Assembly (NCBI GenBank): GCA_026686845.1
Contig: JAIVEN010000002.1
Coordinates: 21,612,001 to 21,676,000, forward strand
Length of the DNA: 64,000 bases
Source: Adenanthera pavonina
Taxonomy: Eukaryota; Streptophyta; Magnoliopsida; Fabales; Fabaceae
Direction: 5' to 3'
Under the pieces are notes generated by a model. The model was not told the DNA's origin, made no database searches, and saw only the letters and a list, made by a program, of their open reading frames with translations. The stretch's first letter is position 1. The number at the start of each line of letters is the position of its first letter. Below are positions 12,993-25,531 of the stretch, piece by piece. The position numbers were made by a program, and so were the translations under genes.

Positions 12993-13340
12993 CTTCAATA
13001 AATTGTATAAAGGTATATTATATTTTTTTATTTGCATTATATATGTGTCCTAATTATTTTTTCTAATGTTTCTAATTTCTAATGCGAGAAAAAGAAAGAG
13101 AATAGAATCAAATGGCAGATCATAAAAAACTGGTCCTGTGATCTGGTGCTTCCAATAGCAACCGATATTATATTCATTTTTCTCACTCATGAATGTGGAT
13201 GAGAAGGAAATGACCCACAACCACTCCATAAAGCACTCCAGAAACCACAACTTGCATCTACCTGGTGCTTTATCTATCTCCCAAAAATAGATCACTTATA
13301 AAAATGGCTGCCCTGGTTTTCCACCAAACTGCCAAAATAT
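12993..13340. other. Flank between hAT relic and next gene
   Basis: AT-rich up to about 13080, then more mixed sequence that probably belongs to the 3' UTR of the minus-strand gene ending at 13341. No separate gene is supported. A short open frame at 13050-13295 has no recognisable domain. Confidence 0.45.
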
Positions 13341-16300
13341 TTAATAACCGTTGATAGAAGGCCTAGGGGTTGGACCAACAAGGCGTGAGAATGGCTGCTG
13401 CACCCGGCCAGTGTTCAGATCCCTTTGACTTGATAATCTATCATTCATTTTTGGATCTGAAACAGATCTAGAGAAAGCTTGAGCAAGTTCAACCGCTGAA
13501 GCAACTTTACCATGCTGCAGACCAACAGCATCAGCAGATTTTTGCTGCTCAATAGGCTTACGCCACATTTCAGGAGACGGTTGCCTATCAGAGATCTGCT
13601 GCCTGTCAGTCGCTCTCGAGTTTCTCCAATTATCACCATGCCAATTCCTCCTCTGCCCATGAACTCCCTCAGCATATACCCAGTGATCCCTCCTTTCAGG
13701 TTTTCTTGCAGCCCATTGATCAAGAACAGGATCCTCAGTTTTTTCAATATGATGGGTCTGCATTGAATGATCAGAAAGCTTCTCGGCCCTCCCAGCATCA
13801 TATTCAGCCCTTCATACCACACATAAGTTATTTGTAAGAATTTTATCATACTTCGACCCAGTAGAGATAACAAGAAGCATACAAACAAGACAAGTCATTA
13901 CTTATTTGTATCATCAACTGCATCATAATTGTTAATTGCAACATTTTCAACCCCTCACTCCTTTAAAACCTGAGCAAAAGGTCAGCAACATTATCCAGCC
14001 GGAAAACGCTAAGAAGGGAGAAAGCAATATTGATTGCTATGATAGACAGCATTAGGCACATGTTAAAGGCACATGACTGATTGAAAAAATAAATAAATAA
14101 ATAAATTTCCACTTGAAGGAATCAAAAGAGCATTTTGAAGGGGTGAACAATGTATATATGTAAAGACTATTTTTCCCATACATTTAAGAAAAAAATAATA
14201 AACATAAACTTTAACAAACATTCAAGACATGAACAAGATAACTCACCAGTTCTCGAGGACGAGCACCACCAAATAAAGGATTCCTGGATCATTTGCATTG
14301 TTTAATACATTATTAGGCAAGTACCAGTGGAAAATATAATTAACCAAAGCTGCTGAAAACAGTTCATGCTTCATCTCAATGTGTGCATATATGTGAAATA
14401 GGTAGCAAAACAAATAAAAAAAGATTATGAAAAGCATAGACCAAAGGCCCAAAAGATAATTACTAAGACATTACAAAGTTCAACCATAATGATTTCTTCA
14501 TATACACTTGATTTTGAACAAGAAAAACACAAGCACAAGCCCTTCTAGTTGGCAGGTCAGGAACAAAGTGAAACATAATTCAAGAATTCCCAGGAGTTGT
14601 AATTGTCTAATTTTAATTTTCCCAGAGGTCAGAACTGTGTAAGTAGGACCGCCATTTTTCAGAAGGTGCTGAGTCGTACATATTGGAATGCTTGGTCTTA
14701 TATTACAAGTATGCCCTAGATTCACGAGTGCCATAGCACCAATGAAAATGAACACCCAAAAAAGATTTATGCATTCTGTGTCCTGATATAGCTGTCTCAC
14801 TTAGCCTGCTAGACCTAGAGATATGCAACCAAGCACTTGGCCCATCTGATATGGCCTTTTGATGCTGTCATAAATTTTTCATTACTCCTGAAGTGCCTGA
14901 CAATCCTCAAACGCCCCAAACATGAATCTTAAAGACATCACAAACAAATACAATGTAGGAAGGAGACAAATCCTTACCATACAAAGTAACCATATTTTCA
15001 CAAACTAGGAGAAACAGATGCATTACTTTGGAAATAAATACTTTGAATCCCTATATTTTCACAAACTAGGATATGACCACAAGAAACAACCTCAACCAAA
15101 TTCAAAGAATTTAATCGATATTCCTAATCTCTCAATACAGTACACTTTTCCATCACCAGTAAGCTTTGCGTTTATCAATTTAGTGGTTAAAGGTCCTCAA
15201 ATCATAGAAACTCTTTAAACAATCTTGTGTCTCAAGAGAGAAAACTGTGGTGCAAAAATAATGGCACAAGAAGGAATAGAAGGTGGCAGAGATTGAGAGC
15301 ACAGAATGTATAAAAACCATGCAGCAAGGTAAGCTGGTTCTATTTGATAAGTAAAATTCATGCACACACTGCAATTTCAACCTTTGAATCCTCTAACAAG
15401 GAGTCGTTGAACCCAAAAATCATCTGCTAAAATAAAAATTTTCTGACATGACTACAGGGGGGAAACCAGCTTATATGGATATTCATTACATTTTATTTAC
15501 CACAAGAACATAGAAGAAACACATCAATGCTTTAAAGAGCATCATTTAAGATATGGATAAAACAATATACTCCACAATTCCATTCTTATGGTCAAAATAG
15601 ATGTTTCATAGTCATGCAAAACAAAACAGATATAAAAATAAACAACCTCCATTATTCATTATAAGCCTGCAAAAGGCATTAATAATGTTGTTGAAGAATT
15701 ATATTAGAGTATAACAGATTATTAAAATAAACCAGAACTATGTCTAACTACAAATCAATATAAGATCTCACGCAGTTGAGTTAATATAAGATTGCATATC
15801 TCAATTCAAAATTATCAAAGAACACAATATATATAAATATATATACATATATGCCCCATCCTTTTGACAAAAGGCAGATTCTCTATTGGTTAAAATGTGA
15901 CATAGCATTATTCCTAAACCAGTAAGAAATGACTCCACAACTAATCAGAAATTAGAATAGAACAAATGTTTATATATTTGGTCACTTAATTTCTGAATTA
16001 TTTTTTGGCCAAAAAAAATCCCCTGAATTATTTAATTTTCATCAAACTGTAAGCATCATGCAAAGTAAACAAAAAAATAAAAAGGCATCTGTTCTTCTTC
16101 AAATCCGAAGGTTGTTCCTCAGATGGTTCCTAAATCAGATGGCAGTGTTTAACAGACAAAACATTTGTATGCAGATACACAAACACACACACACAAGAAA
16201 AAACACGTGGCACAGAAGTAAATTTCACAGCTCACTTTTCTCAAGTAACAAACCTGTCTGATTGAGTGTTTCCTTCTAATTTTTCCAAAGCCTGTGACAG

Positions 16301-17904
16301 AGGTTTCAAATTCAGCTTTGGGCGCTGTCTTTCCTCCTTACTGCTCTCAGTTCCAGTTGAGTCAGGCTTCACAATATTGGCATGTCTATGTGCCTCATTA
16401 ACAGTTTCAACATGGTCAGAATCACTACCTCGGCAATATAACTGCCATGAAGCAAATGAGAGAATCCATGAGATCAATTCATAATCATGTGAGGTTGTCT
16501 CATTAGTTGAATGTGCAAATACCTGTTCATTATCAATGACAGAAGATTCTGAATTTTCCAGTGGCTTTGTCCTGGGTAATAACTTCAATTTGGGCCGCTC
16601 TGTTGCTTCAGAAGCCACTGAGCGCTGCAACTCAGGCCCACCAAGTTTGGCATCATTTAGAGCCAGTTGAACCCCGTCGATGCTATGATGCCTTGATTGT
16701 AGTTCCAAATATTTGGAAACCCCACAACTTTCGTACTCCGGTAACTCATTTCTATGACCTTGAACTTGAATCTGCTCATCAATAGCCAAACTCCTTTCAG
16801 CGTGTCTTGTCAGCATCACGTCAGAATATCCCTTCCCACCCACTGTATCTATCTTATTGTAGGTGCTAGTACCATTAACATTGAGTGGTCTACTCTCTGA
16901 GGATGTACTAATCTCAAAATCCATCTGACTATAAACTTTCTTTGACTGCCATCTACCAGAAGACACCTTGCCAATGGCACTTGCATGAGCCAACTTGGAA
17001 ATAGCATCAGGACCGGACCAAGCAGACTGATCTGGCTCAACAGCACTGAACACATCCTTCCTCATTGCCCATACGTTTGGCGAAGCACCATTGGTTCCCT
17101 GCTCCCTACTACCTCTTAAGATCTGAGAATTCACCCCCATATGACTTGCTTCAGTCAGCCTTGCTGAATATGAATTCCCTGCCCCAACTTGAGATTGAGC
17201 CCCTGAAGCCACCTTCGGGCCTAATGATTTCCCTCCAAGTCCATACTCAGAGTTCATCTCAATGCGAGAAGGCGGGACCCATAGACTTTCACCACTGATA
17301 GTTCTACGGGGAGCTGAGGTGCCATCTAGCGGCTTACGCTCATCCTCATCAAAATTACGACCAATTGGAGCAGTGTGGGTGAGAAATGGGGTCTTGTCAT
17401 CGTAATGCCTAGACAGCGAGGAGTTGTGCGGCCAAGAGCGATGATCGGACAGTCCTATAGGATTACCTCGCAATGAAGGTCGGTCATAACCAGAACGATC
17501 TGAAGTTCTAACGGTTCTGTGACAATTTAGTAAAATGTTACATGGGGTTTCACATACCGATCCATGAGTTCGAAAAGAAAAAGTTGAATGGATTAAATGT
17601 GAAGATAAAGTATACACAATGGGAAGCCATAGATCCACTTTCTCTCAAACTTAAAACCCAGGCGAATTTCACAACCACAGCATACAATGAAATACAAGCA
17701 AAATATGAATTTGCGAAAAGTCAAATATTCATAAAGGTAGAACAAAGGAAATAAACAAGTGAAATTAAATAGAAATAGGGAAAGTGCAATAGAGAGAACA
17801 ACATACACGCCGGGAGCAGAAGGGAGAGGAAGATCAGGAGGAATAGAACCGCCATGGAAATCCTTGAGCGTCATAGTATTGCCACTGACTTTCTTCTTGG
17901 ACAT
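13341..17904 (-). CDS. eIF4B-like conserved plant protein, nonsense codon in exon 5
   Basis: Six exons join in phase: 17904-17807, 17516-16523, 16441-16254, 14283-14247, 13969-13902 and 13788-13341. The full frame is 610 codons before TAA. The start gives MSKKKVSGNTM with the conserved KDFHGGSIPPDLPLPSAPG box. Later come two RPKLxLxPR-like boxes (RPKLKLLPRTKPLE and RPKLNLKPLSQALE) and NPLFGGARPREL. These resemble motifs of eIF4B/eIF4H-related proteins, so a role in translation or RNA binding is inferred. No RRM domain is seen. The protein is polar, rich in Ser, Arg and Glu, and probably disordered. The odd point is codon 444 (plus-strand 13955-13957), TGA where relatives should have Arg (VLKE-R-G), which would cut the product to 443 residues. 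Frame and homology resume perfectly after it. The 81-nt intron 2 (16522-16442) is open in frame and could be retained. The last large intron (16253-14284) is 1970 nt. Confidence 0.75.
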
Positions 17905-19637
17905 CCTTTCCCACTCACTGGAACAGCAACTTCAAAGCCTAATTGGGATGGATACCTTCTCTCCTCCTGTTTCCTCTTGCTTTTAGAATCCGTGTAGAGC
18001 AGTGAAAGAAAGAAGTGAAGTGGAGAATGGGATCTGTGTTACATATACAACTTACAAAACATGGAACTAGTTCTTGTTTTTTGTCTTACCGAAATTATGC
18101 TATACTTGTATATTGTTTTTCTTTTCATGTTCAATGATTTTTTTTGGCCAACACTTTTTCTGTTCAATTTGGAGAAGTGAAAAGTGGAATACATGTGCAA
18201 TATTTAATCTTTATTTTTTTCTTTTTACTTAAATAATTGAATAATTCTAGTTATGAACGAGCCCCTCGCACACCGCGCAATCCTGAGCTATTCACAAGCA
18301 AATTTTGTTTTTATTTCTATATTTTCTTTGAATAATTAACTGATTGAGGTGATTCAAATCTAACCTATTACTTGAACATATTATACGTCAATTTTAATGA
18401 ATTACTTAATAACAAAGGGGGATTTCATTTTTTGTTATATAAAATGGAAAGGAGAAAATTAAATTGGATTTACAATTCATTGAAGTTACGTTTGCTACGT
18501 CAGAAATCACTTTCCAGGAAAGGAATGGGAAAAAAATTTCTACTAAAACGAGTTTGATATGTAAGAAAAAAAAATCTTGGGAAGGCAACTTTTTTTATTT
18601 TATGGGAACCAATTTTTCTAAAAAAAAAAAAAGATGAGGAAAGTGATTACTTTCCTGAAATCAAAATTTTAAAAAAAAATTATTTTTTAAACACTTTCTT
18701 AAAAATATATTTATATCATTTAGTTATTTTTTATTTTCTATTTTTAAATACTTTTATTTTTCCTATTAATGTACTAAAATTATAAAATTATTTTTTAAAA
18801 AAATCTCTTCCCATTCTCATTCTTCTTGTTATTTTATAACAAACGTAACATAAGTGTATGGATCTCCCCCACAAATCAATTGCCACCAAATAAGATAAAG
18901 AGTGGGTTCAACCTCATAATCCGAAGATTACTGAATTGGTTTTCTTGTCATTTACACCAACCTACATTAGCTAGGATAGGGGGGTTAGCCACATAAAATT
19001 TGGCAGCGTCAGCAAATTTAAAAGCATGATGGGGATTTAGCGGTAGGGAGGAAAGGATGGAGAATTCTTGGTGTTGGAAGATCTTTAAATATTTATTAAG
19101 AATAATAATTAGTGATATAATTATGAACAGGTGGACCACTCAATAGGAGAATGCAAGTGAAGCCAACGACTTCCTCAACCCCTTACCGACACAAAATAGT
19201 TTATCCCTTTTTCCACGGTATATGGAGAATTGATAATTCAATATTTATTTACTTTTGTTTTAAATTAAACAAATATAATTTTTTTTAAACAATCATGAAT
19301 TATGAATAATAATATGGTTCAGCAAAATATTTGAAGTTCATAGCCCAGATGGTTACATCCAATTTCAGTAAAATTAGGAGGCTTTCACGGGCTGTGGTTG
19401 ACACATTCAAATGATTTCTTCAAGGGCTAAGTTCATGTGCTTAACATAATCTCTCCCAATAACCACGAGCGAAACAGTCCCTAGGCTAGGCATTGAAGGT
19501 TTATTGAGTATATATAAAATAAGTATTGGACCCTAATTGATTGCCACTTGTACTGTACAATCACCGGAAGGGGGAGTCGAATAGATTGTGATCTACATGA
19601 AGAGAACAATAGAACCAAGAAGCCATGGAAACTAGTG
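17905..19637. other. 5' flank of the eIF4B-like gene and AT-rich intergenic DNA
   Basis: 17905-18050 is probably 5' UTR and proximal promoter of the minus-strand gene. From there to 19637 the DNA is AT-rich with poly-A and poly-T runs. No gene, RNA gene or bounded element is supported. Confidence 0.5.
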
Positions 19638-19640
19638 TAA

Positions 19641-20001
19641 GGCTATGTTTGGTTTGGGGTTTTTGAAGGGGAGGGGAGGGGATTGGAGGAAATTGAATCC
19701 CCTCCCCTTGTTTGGCTCAAAAATTGGAGGGGATTGGGGGGAATTTAATCCCCCCCAATCCCCTCCCCCCCTCCCATTTTAAAACACCCCAAATTGGAAT
19801 TTTTTTTTGGAGGAAATTGAGTAATTATAACTCAATCGCCTCCAATTCCCTCCTGAACCAAACAAGATTTCATTAAAACCCCTCCAATTCCACCAAATAA
19901 GGAAATTTTAAAATCCCTCCAATTCCTTCCCCTTCAATCCCCTTATTTAAAATTTCTCCAATCCCCTCTCCTCCAATTCCCTAGTTGAACCAAACAGAGC
20001 C
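19641..20001. mobile_element. Tourist-like (PIF/Harbinger) MITE, copy 1
   Basis: A 361-bp element with terminal inverted repeats GGCTATGTTTGGTT at the left and, read on the minus strand, GGCTCTGTTTGGTT at the right. It is flanked by the 3-bp target duplication TAA (19638-19640 and 20002-20004), as expected for PIF/Harbinger elements. The interior is a long imperfect palindrome of GGAGGGGATTGGAGG-type words and their complements, so the whole element can fold back. A second, more decayed copy in the opposite orientation lies at 59941-60291. Confidence 0.8.
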
Positions 20002-20004
20002 TAA

Positions 20005-20347
20005 GGGTTTGTTTAGATTGGTTCATGTACAAGTGATTATGAGAATAAGTGATTATGTTAAAAGTAATTTGTGTTTGGATATTTTTATTCCATAAGTGAT
20101 TTTGAGAAAAGAAATGTGTTTGGATATTAAGGTTTAAATGATTATTAGGTGGATAATGAGAAGGAAAAGTGAAATAAGTGATTATGGGAGGATAAATGAT
20201 TATCATAAGCAGAAAAAATTAGCTTTTTCCATAAATACTTATTTGAGGTATAAGTGCTTATTAAAAAGTAATTTTTATTTAATAACTCTAACACATAATC
20301 ACTTGTCAGAATGAATTAGCATTATAATCTGGTTTCCAAACAGCCAC
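20005..20347. mobile_element. Second Tourist-like MITE abutting the first
   Basis: Begins GGGTTTGTTTAGATTGG, and its right end read on the minus strand is GTGGCTGTTTGGAAACC. It is flanked by TAA on both sides (20002-20004 and 20348-20350), and the left TAA is shared with the neighbouring MITE. The interior has repeated AAGTGATTATG words and their complements, giving partial fold-back. The family differs from the neighbour although the terminal words are similar. Confidence 0.65.
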
Positions 20348-20350
20348 TAA

Positions 20351-22555
20351 CACCTTCACTAATCACTAAGGTTGGATGGGAATGGATTAGCAACTTTATC
20401 AATGGAGAATATGATATTCATAAGTTTAATGATATAGCCTCTCTTGCTTTTCAAATGCGTCAATGATTGTCTATTTTGTCACTCTCTTTCCACGTCTCTC
20501 GTTCTCTCTCTTTTTTTTTTTTTTTGTAAGAATAAAAGGATGGAATAATTATATAGAAAACTAACTCAAAAGGCGATGTCCGAATCTATTAAACTTCTAC
20601 ATCAATATTATGTCCGAAACATGAGTCACTTCTTTTTATTTAAATTTATTTAAATTTCGAGCTCTCCTTCTCTTGTTGTGCAACGGAAAAGCCATTCACA
20701 ACAATGATCCTCGAAAATCCAACGTGCATACAAAGTTTTTTTCCTTTCATTCCATTCCAAGAGGAGGAGATAGGACATGTGGAGTGTGTCAGGGTAGATG
20801 GAAGGGGTTAAAGTACCCAAACCATGATTCAATTGTTAGTTCGATTCTTATAAGGTGTACGTATCAATGGGACCATGGCTTCCTGGCTGTTTGGTTTTCA
20901 TGTAATTAAAATAGGGTTTCGGTATAATTAGTTTTTAATATGATTATTGTAAAAATTAGTTTTGAACTAATATATTTATATTTAAAAACTGATTCTAATA
21001 AAAGTGTTTATTTTTAATAATTTTAGTCAAAAGTACTTTTAGTGTAATAAATAAAATTTTTTAATATCTATTTAATAAATATATATGTGTATATATGTTT
21101 ATCTAAAAAAATAAAAGTTTAAAATTATTTTTTAGTATTTTATTTTTTTATTTTTGTTATTTTGACTCATAATTTTTTTCAAATTGAGTTTAAATTCTAT
21201 CCTATGATTAATTTAATTTTCTTAGACTAAAATTTAATCTGTATTTATTTATTTGGGAACATAGTCTATTTAATATAATATTTTCTAGTATGTTATGATT
21301 CATAACGGTTAAAATTTTGAAAGGATATTAGATAGGAGGAATTTTATCAAAATTTTATTTTCTTAGTGTTCCATTTTTTCTCATGTTTATTAATTATTGG
21401 TTTATTTTTATATCACTTTATTATTTTTCAGACAGTTTCTCATCCTCTTCACTAACCCCATTGGCAACGGAAAATTAAACTTAGAAGCATGGATGGTATT
21501 GCTTCTGCCAGAAACTGGTTTTGAAGTGATAATGAGTTTTGAACAAGATCTGAAAAAGGAGCCAAATAGAAATTTTATTTCTTCAAACTCATTTCTGTGT
21601 CAGACTTGATTTGAAACTGGCTCTCCAAACAGGCCCAATCGGGGATAAACATAAGTACGCTTTGTATCCAAATCTGGATCATCTGGGACATAAATGTAGA
21701 ATTGGTCCAGCTTCTCTTTAAATTAGTCAATGACCTTGTGGCCACTTGTATGCAATATGATGTTTCAACTACTGATCTGTTAATAACAATTGTTTCATGT
21801 GACTTGGAGCATATTTATCCTAACCAAGATTTTGACTAGAGTTTTGTGTAGAGAAAAATTATTGTTAGCAAAATTATATGTCCATATAATCTATACTGAT
21901 TCAATTTAAAATAGTCAAAATTTAAAATAATTTCTGAAAAAATGGACGAAATATCTATTCTTCAAATTGTTATTTCTGTTCTTCGAGTGTGCCAAAGGGC
22001 CGCTATGACTATCTAAATATGGCCATTAAGTGACTTGGAACATATTTTTCTTAAACAAGATTTCGGATTTAAGCCTTGTGCATTGTGAAAATTATTATTG
22101 AGAAAATCTGAAAGTTATCATATGAATAACAGTTTTTTGGAAAATTCAAAACAACCCTTATCCAGATCCAATACAACCATTTTTTTTTCCTGACATAACA
22201 AGTGAAATCTCTTGATTATCAGGTTTGATTTTTGAAGCATATAGCTTGCAGTAAGATGTTTCGAGGAAATGCATCATCAAGGTCGTATGAGATTCTTGAG
22301 AGAATAATTGAACATTATTAAGCTTATTCTCATCCAAACCTTTTGTCAAGTGATTAATCTCTCTCTTTCTAATATAGGGATTTCATAAAGTGCACTCCAG
22401 GGACATAACGAGGTGGAAAAGTTGTAGGAGATTGACAGATACGATATCCCACCATATATTAAACACTAGTTCAGTATATCACACTGAAACTGCCACTCCA
22501 GCTTATTATTACATAACTAGTGGAGCTTCTGCTAGAGTTTTGAACCTATAAGGAT
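20351..22555. other. Intergenic DNA with a 231-bp tandem duplication
   Basis: Mostly AT-rich, with a poly-T run at about 20508-20525 that could be an old poly-A tail on the minus strand. A degenerate tandem duplication is visible: GTGACTTGGAGCATATTTAT at 21799 and GTGACTTGGAACATATTTTT at 22030, each followed by related sequence (CAAGATTT, GTGxAxxGxGAAAATTATT). The period is 231 bp. The part near 22380-22555 is probably the 3' UTR of ANR. No other gene is supported. Confidence 0.5.
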
Positions 22556-25109
22556 TCAACTTTTAAGGACTCCCTTAGATTTGAAGTACTCCACAGTTTC
22601 ATCGTAAATCTCTTCAATCCCATACTGGAAATTGAACCCTTCCTTTTTAAGCTTCTCTGAAGAGATTGTCAACTTGGCCTTGGAGGGAACGTCATCAAAT
22701 CTGCAGTTATAAAATAATCGTTAGTCACTTAAAAACTAGCTTTTTCTGCTGCAGTTAAAAACACTCAAATCTTGCTGGAATAAGAAATCCCAAAAGGCAA
22801 GAATCTTTGGATAAAAGTGTCATTTTTAGCATTTGGATCAGAAGCTTACTCAGTTGGAATTTTGTATTGAAGGTATCGTTTGCTGAGGAACTTTGCAAGC
22901 TCAGGAACACTTGTATTGTGAGCACAGCAAATGTATCGACCAGAAGCTGATTCTTTCTCAGCCAAAAATATATGTGCTCGGCAAACATCTTGCACATGAG
23001 AAATAGATATTGAACCTGACAACATCTGCATGCCTTTCAAAGCATTTATGAGGAAATCATTGCCTGCAATGCGATTAACGTATCAATCACTCCACAAATA
23101 TAATGCTCAACAGATTTGGGTCCTCTTGTTTGACATGATGGTATGTGAAAAGACAAACGGGCATGGAGCAATTAGCCCAGTTGGTACTTGGTATGGCAGT
23201 TTATACCTGTAATTAGGGACGTGGCTAGACCAAGACTGCTTGGGATTTCTGGAGTGAGAGAAGCACCACCCATCAAAGTAGGTATCACAGTGATGAGATC
23301 TATGTGATTTTCTTCAGCAAATTTCCATGCTGCCTTCTCTGCTAGTGCTTTGGAGGCAGGATATCCCTGCATTTGCATAAACTTATTCTTCAGAATATCT
23401 ATTGAATGAATTGCCTTGAACCGCAATTACATGTTCTTAATAAGATTCCAGTATACAAAATTCTTAGTAAAACCCAACTTGTAAAAGACACATAGGCCTG
23501 GTAAAACGTTTAAGTGCCTGTTTAGATTACCTTTTTATAAAAAGTCTTTTAGAATAATTACAGTTTACAAAAATGAAGTTTGGATAAAAGTAGAGAAGTC
23601 TATTATAAACCTGTTTAGATAAAAAAGGAAAAAATGATAGTTAGGAACTATGGTTTGGTTTCACCAAGTATATTGGAAGTAAGTTCCACCAAAAAATGGG
23701 TCCAACATGTGCGCATATCCTTTTAAGATTGATTTGGTCTATCTATCTTTTGTAAACTCGATCTACATAAGGATTTTTCCATGGGATTATTACCCAAGTA
23801 GGTGGTTTTGCAGTGCTCAAAAAATCAACGTCGGTCCAGTTGCTTTCATCCATAACTAAACCTGTCCCATCTAATGCATTTAGTGTTACAGCAGCTGTTG
23901 AAGACGTTAAGATCACTCGTTTAACTGATTTCGCTCTTGCACATGCCTTCAAGACATTCAGTACGCCTTGGATTGCTGGTTTGATCATGTCATTCTGCAT
24001 AACGTTTGCCGAAGAATAATTGCATTAGTTTAAAGACACACTCATAAACATACAAGAATCTTAGTTTAATTTTCAGTTTTCAATTTTATACCTCAGGATC
24101 TTCAGAAGCAAAGTTCACAGGAGTAGCAACAAGGAAGACAAGTTCACAGCCAGCTATCGGGGCATCAAATTTGTCTTCATCCGTCAAATCTGCTCCAAAT
24201 ATCTTCAATTCTCCCAAACCCTGAAGTTCTACGAGATGGGATATTTTTTTCAGATCATCTGCTCAAAACATTGAAGTTAGGACATCTGTTCATGACATAT
24301 AATTATCTTGTACACAGTGTATTTATCTTGTACTTCTTTTTTTTTTTAGACACTGTATTTATCTTGTACGTTAAGACAAAACAAAAACAGAACCACAAAA
24401 TCTGAATCCGTGTTCTCTTTACATCAATAGAATTCTACCCAAGTACAATTACAGGGAGAAAGGCCTAGCAAGGTTGGAAATCTTGTTGGGTTTGCTTGAA
24501 GTCCAAGACAATAGAAAGGTACCAAAGGGGCTGTGACTATCAAAAAATGGCTATCTGCTCTTCAATTGTTTCCTCAAGTTATTATTTCGGTTTCGAGGCC
24601 CTTGCTGTTTGCTCCATTAAACTATTTGAAGTCCAAGACTCTTTATATAGAATAAAATAAATGAATGTACGTGCATATTTAGAGGTATTTGACAGTTAAT
24701 CAAACTATTCAAAATCATACAAAACTGAAAAAAAAAAATCCAAGTTAAAATCGGTTTTTCATATGCCAAAACCGTAGTGAAGTATATTTTGAGCACACGG
24801 TGCTCGTAAAAATTTTTTCCGACTATAATGAAGTTCAGATTGATTTTCTCACCCAAAACCAGCTAAACAATTCAAAAAAGTAAAAAAATATATATATAAA
24901 ATGAAATCACTTAAAAAAAGTATGAATCAATTCAAATTTAGACCCAATCAAAGACTCAATTGAAACCATGAAAGAGAAAGGGAACCTGGATTTCTAACAG
25001 TAGTATTGACGGCATACCCCTTCTGGAGCAACTGCTTAACGAGAACAGAAGCCACAAATCCAGTTCCTCCCACTACGCACGCCCTCTTCTTCTTCCCGAT
25101 CGGCTCCAT
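22556..25109 (-). CDS. ANR: Anthocyanidin reductase
   Basis: ANR reduces anthocyanidins to 2,3-cis-flavan-3-ols such as epicatechin with NADPH, in the cytosol, feeding condensed-tannin synthesis. Six exons join in phase: 25109-24986, 24258-24092, 23994-23794, 23366-23207, 23063-22850 and 22700-22556, giving 336 residues. Known ANRs are about 335-340. Residues 14-20 are GGTGFVA, the Rossmann NADPH-binding motif. The catalytic region has LTSSTAAV (about 126-133), and Y166-x3-K170 in GYPASKALAEKAA. The substrate-side wording LDGTGLVMDESNWTD and the ending YGIEEIYDETVEYF match ANR better than dihydroflavonol or cinnamoyl-CoA reductases. The exon junctions all have GT-AG borders. No lesion was seen, so the gene looks functional. 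The ATG was chosen because no in-frame Met lies upstream and MEPIGKKK matches the usual short N-terminus. Confidence 0.95.
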
Positions 25110-25260
25110 ATTCTCAGTCTCACTCTCTATTGAGTATTGTTATTTGATTTGCGAGGAAACTTGGGAATTAAAAGGGACGCTCAGGAGAGAGTCGGTTTCA
25201 TTGTTTGCTTCCGTAACGTAGTGGAGAATTAATATCGTCATCCAATGGTTGTGTTGTGTC
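25110..25260 (-). promoter_or_regulatory. ANR 5' UTR and proximal promoter
   Basis: This short segment between the ANR start codon and a repeat-like block must hold the leader. On the minus strand an inverted CCAAT (ACCATTGG) lies near 25243-25250. I see no clear TATA box, so the start of transcription is not placed. Confidence 0.35.
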
Positions 25261-25531
25261 AACTCAGATGTAGAAGGTGAGCACGTGATCGGCACTGTGG
25301 CCACCAACTCGCTCGACGACGACGTCGACGAAGAGCCTTTCGACGTGATTGCTTTGATTTTCAGCTACCACTCCAAGACTTGGGAATCGAGCTGAGCTCT
25401 TTTGCTTTCTATTTCTAAACCTACGATTCCAGATAGTCACAGGAACCCTATCTACCCCATCGACGGTGTTAGATACAGATACAATCAGATAAGTCCGGTA
25501 TTTATTAGCCACACATGAATGGCGCCAACTG
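25261..25531. repeat. Possible retroelement scrap upstream of ANR
   Basis: A GC-richer island in AT-rich DNA. It contains GACGACGTCGACGAAG, a CACGTG near 25281 and, at its right edge, AATGGCGCCAACTGTG, which resembles the primer-binding or leader wording of some plant LTR elements. The minus strand has an 82-codon open frame (25264-25512) with no domain that I recognise. It could be a TRIM or LTR fragment, or simply unique upstream DNA. Weak evidence. Confidence 0.25.

Noticed and set aside
13050..13295. 81-codon minus-strand frame after the eIF4B-like gene
   Set aside because: It lies in the probable 3' UTR and shows no domain.
23520..23740. Possible MITE in ANR intron 3 (CCTGTTTAGAT words)
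   Set aside because: CCTGTTTAGAT occurs twice in direct orientation, but no inverted termini or target duplication could be defined.
25264..25512. 82-codon minus-strand frame upstream of ANR as a gene
   Set aside because: No known domain and possibly a repeat scrap. It was kept only as a low-confidence repeat-like feature.
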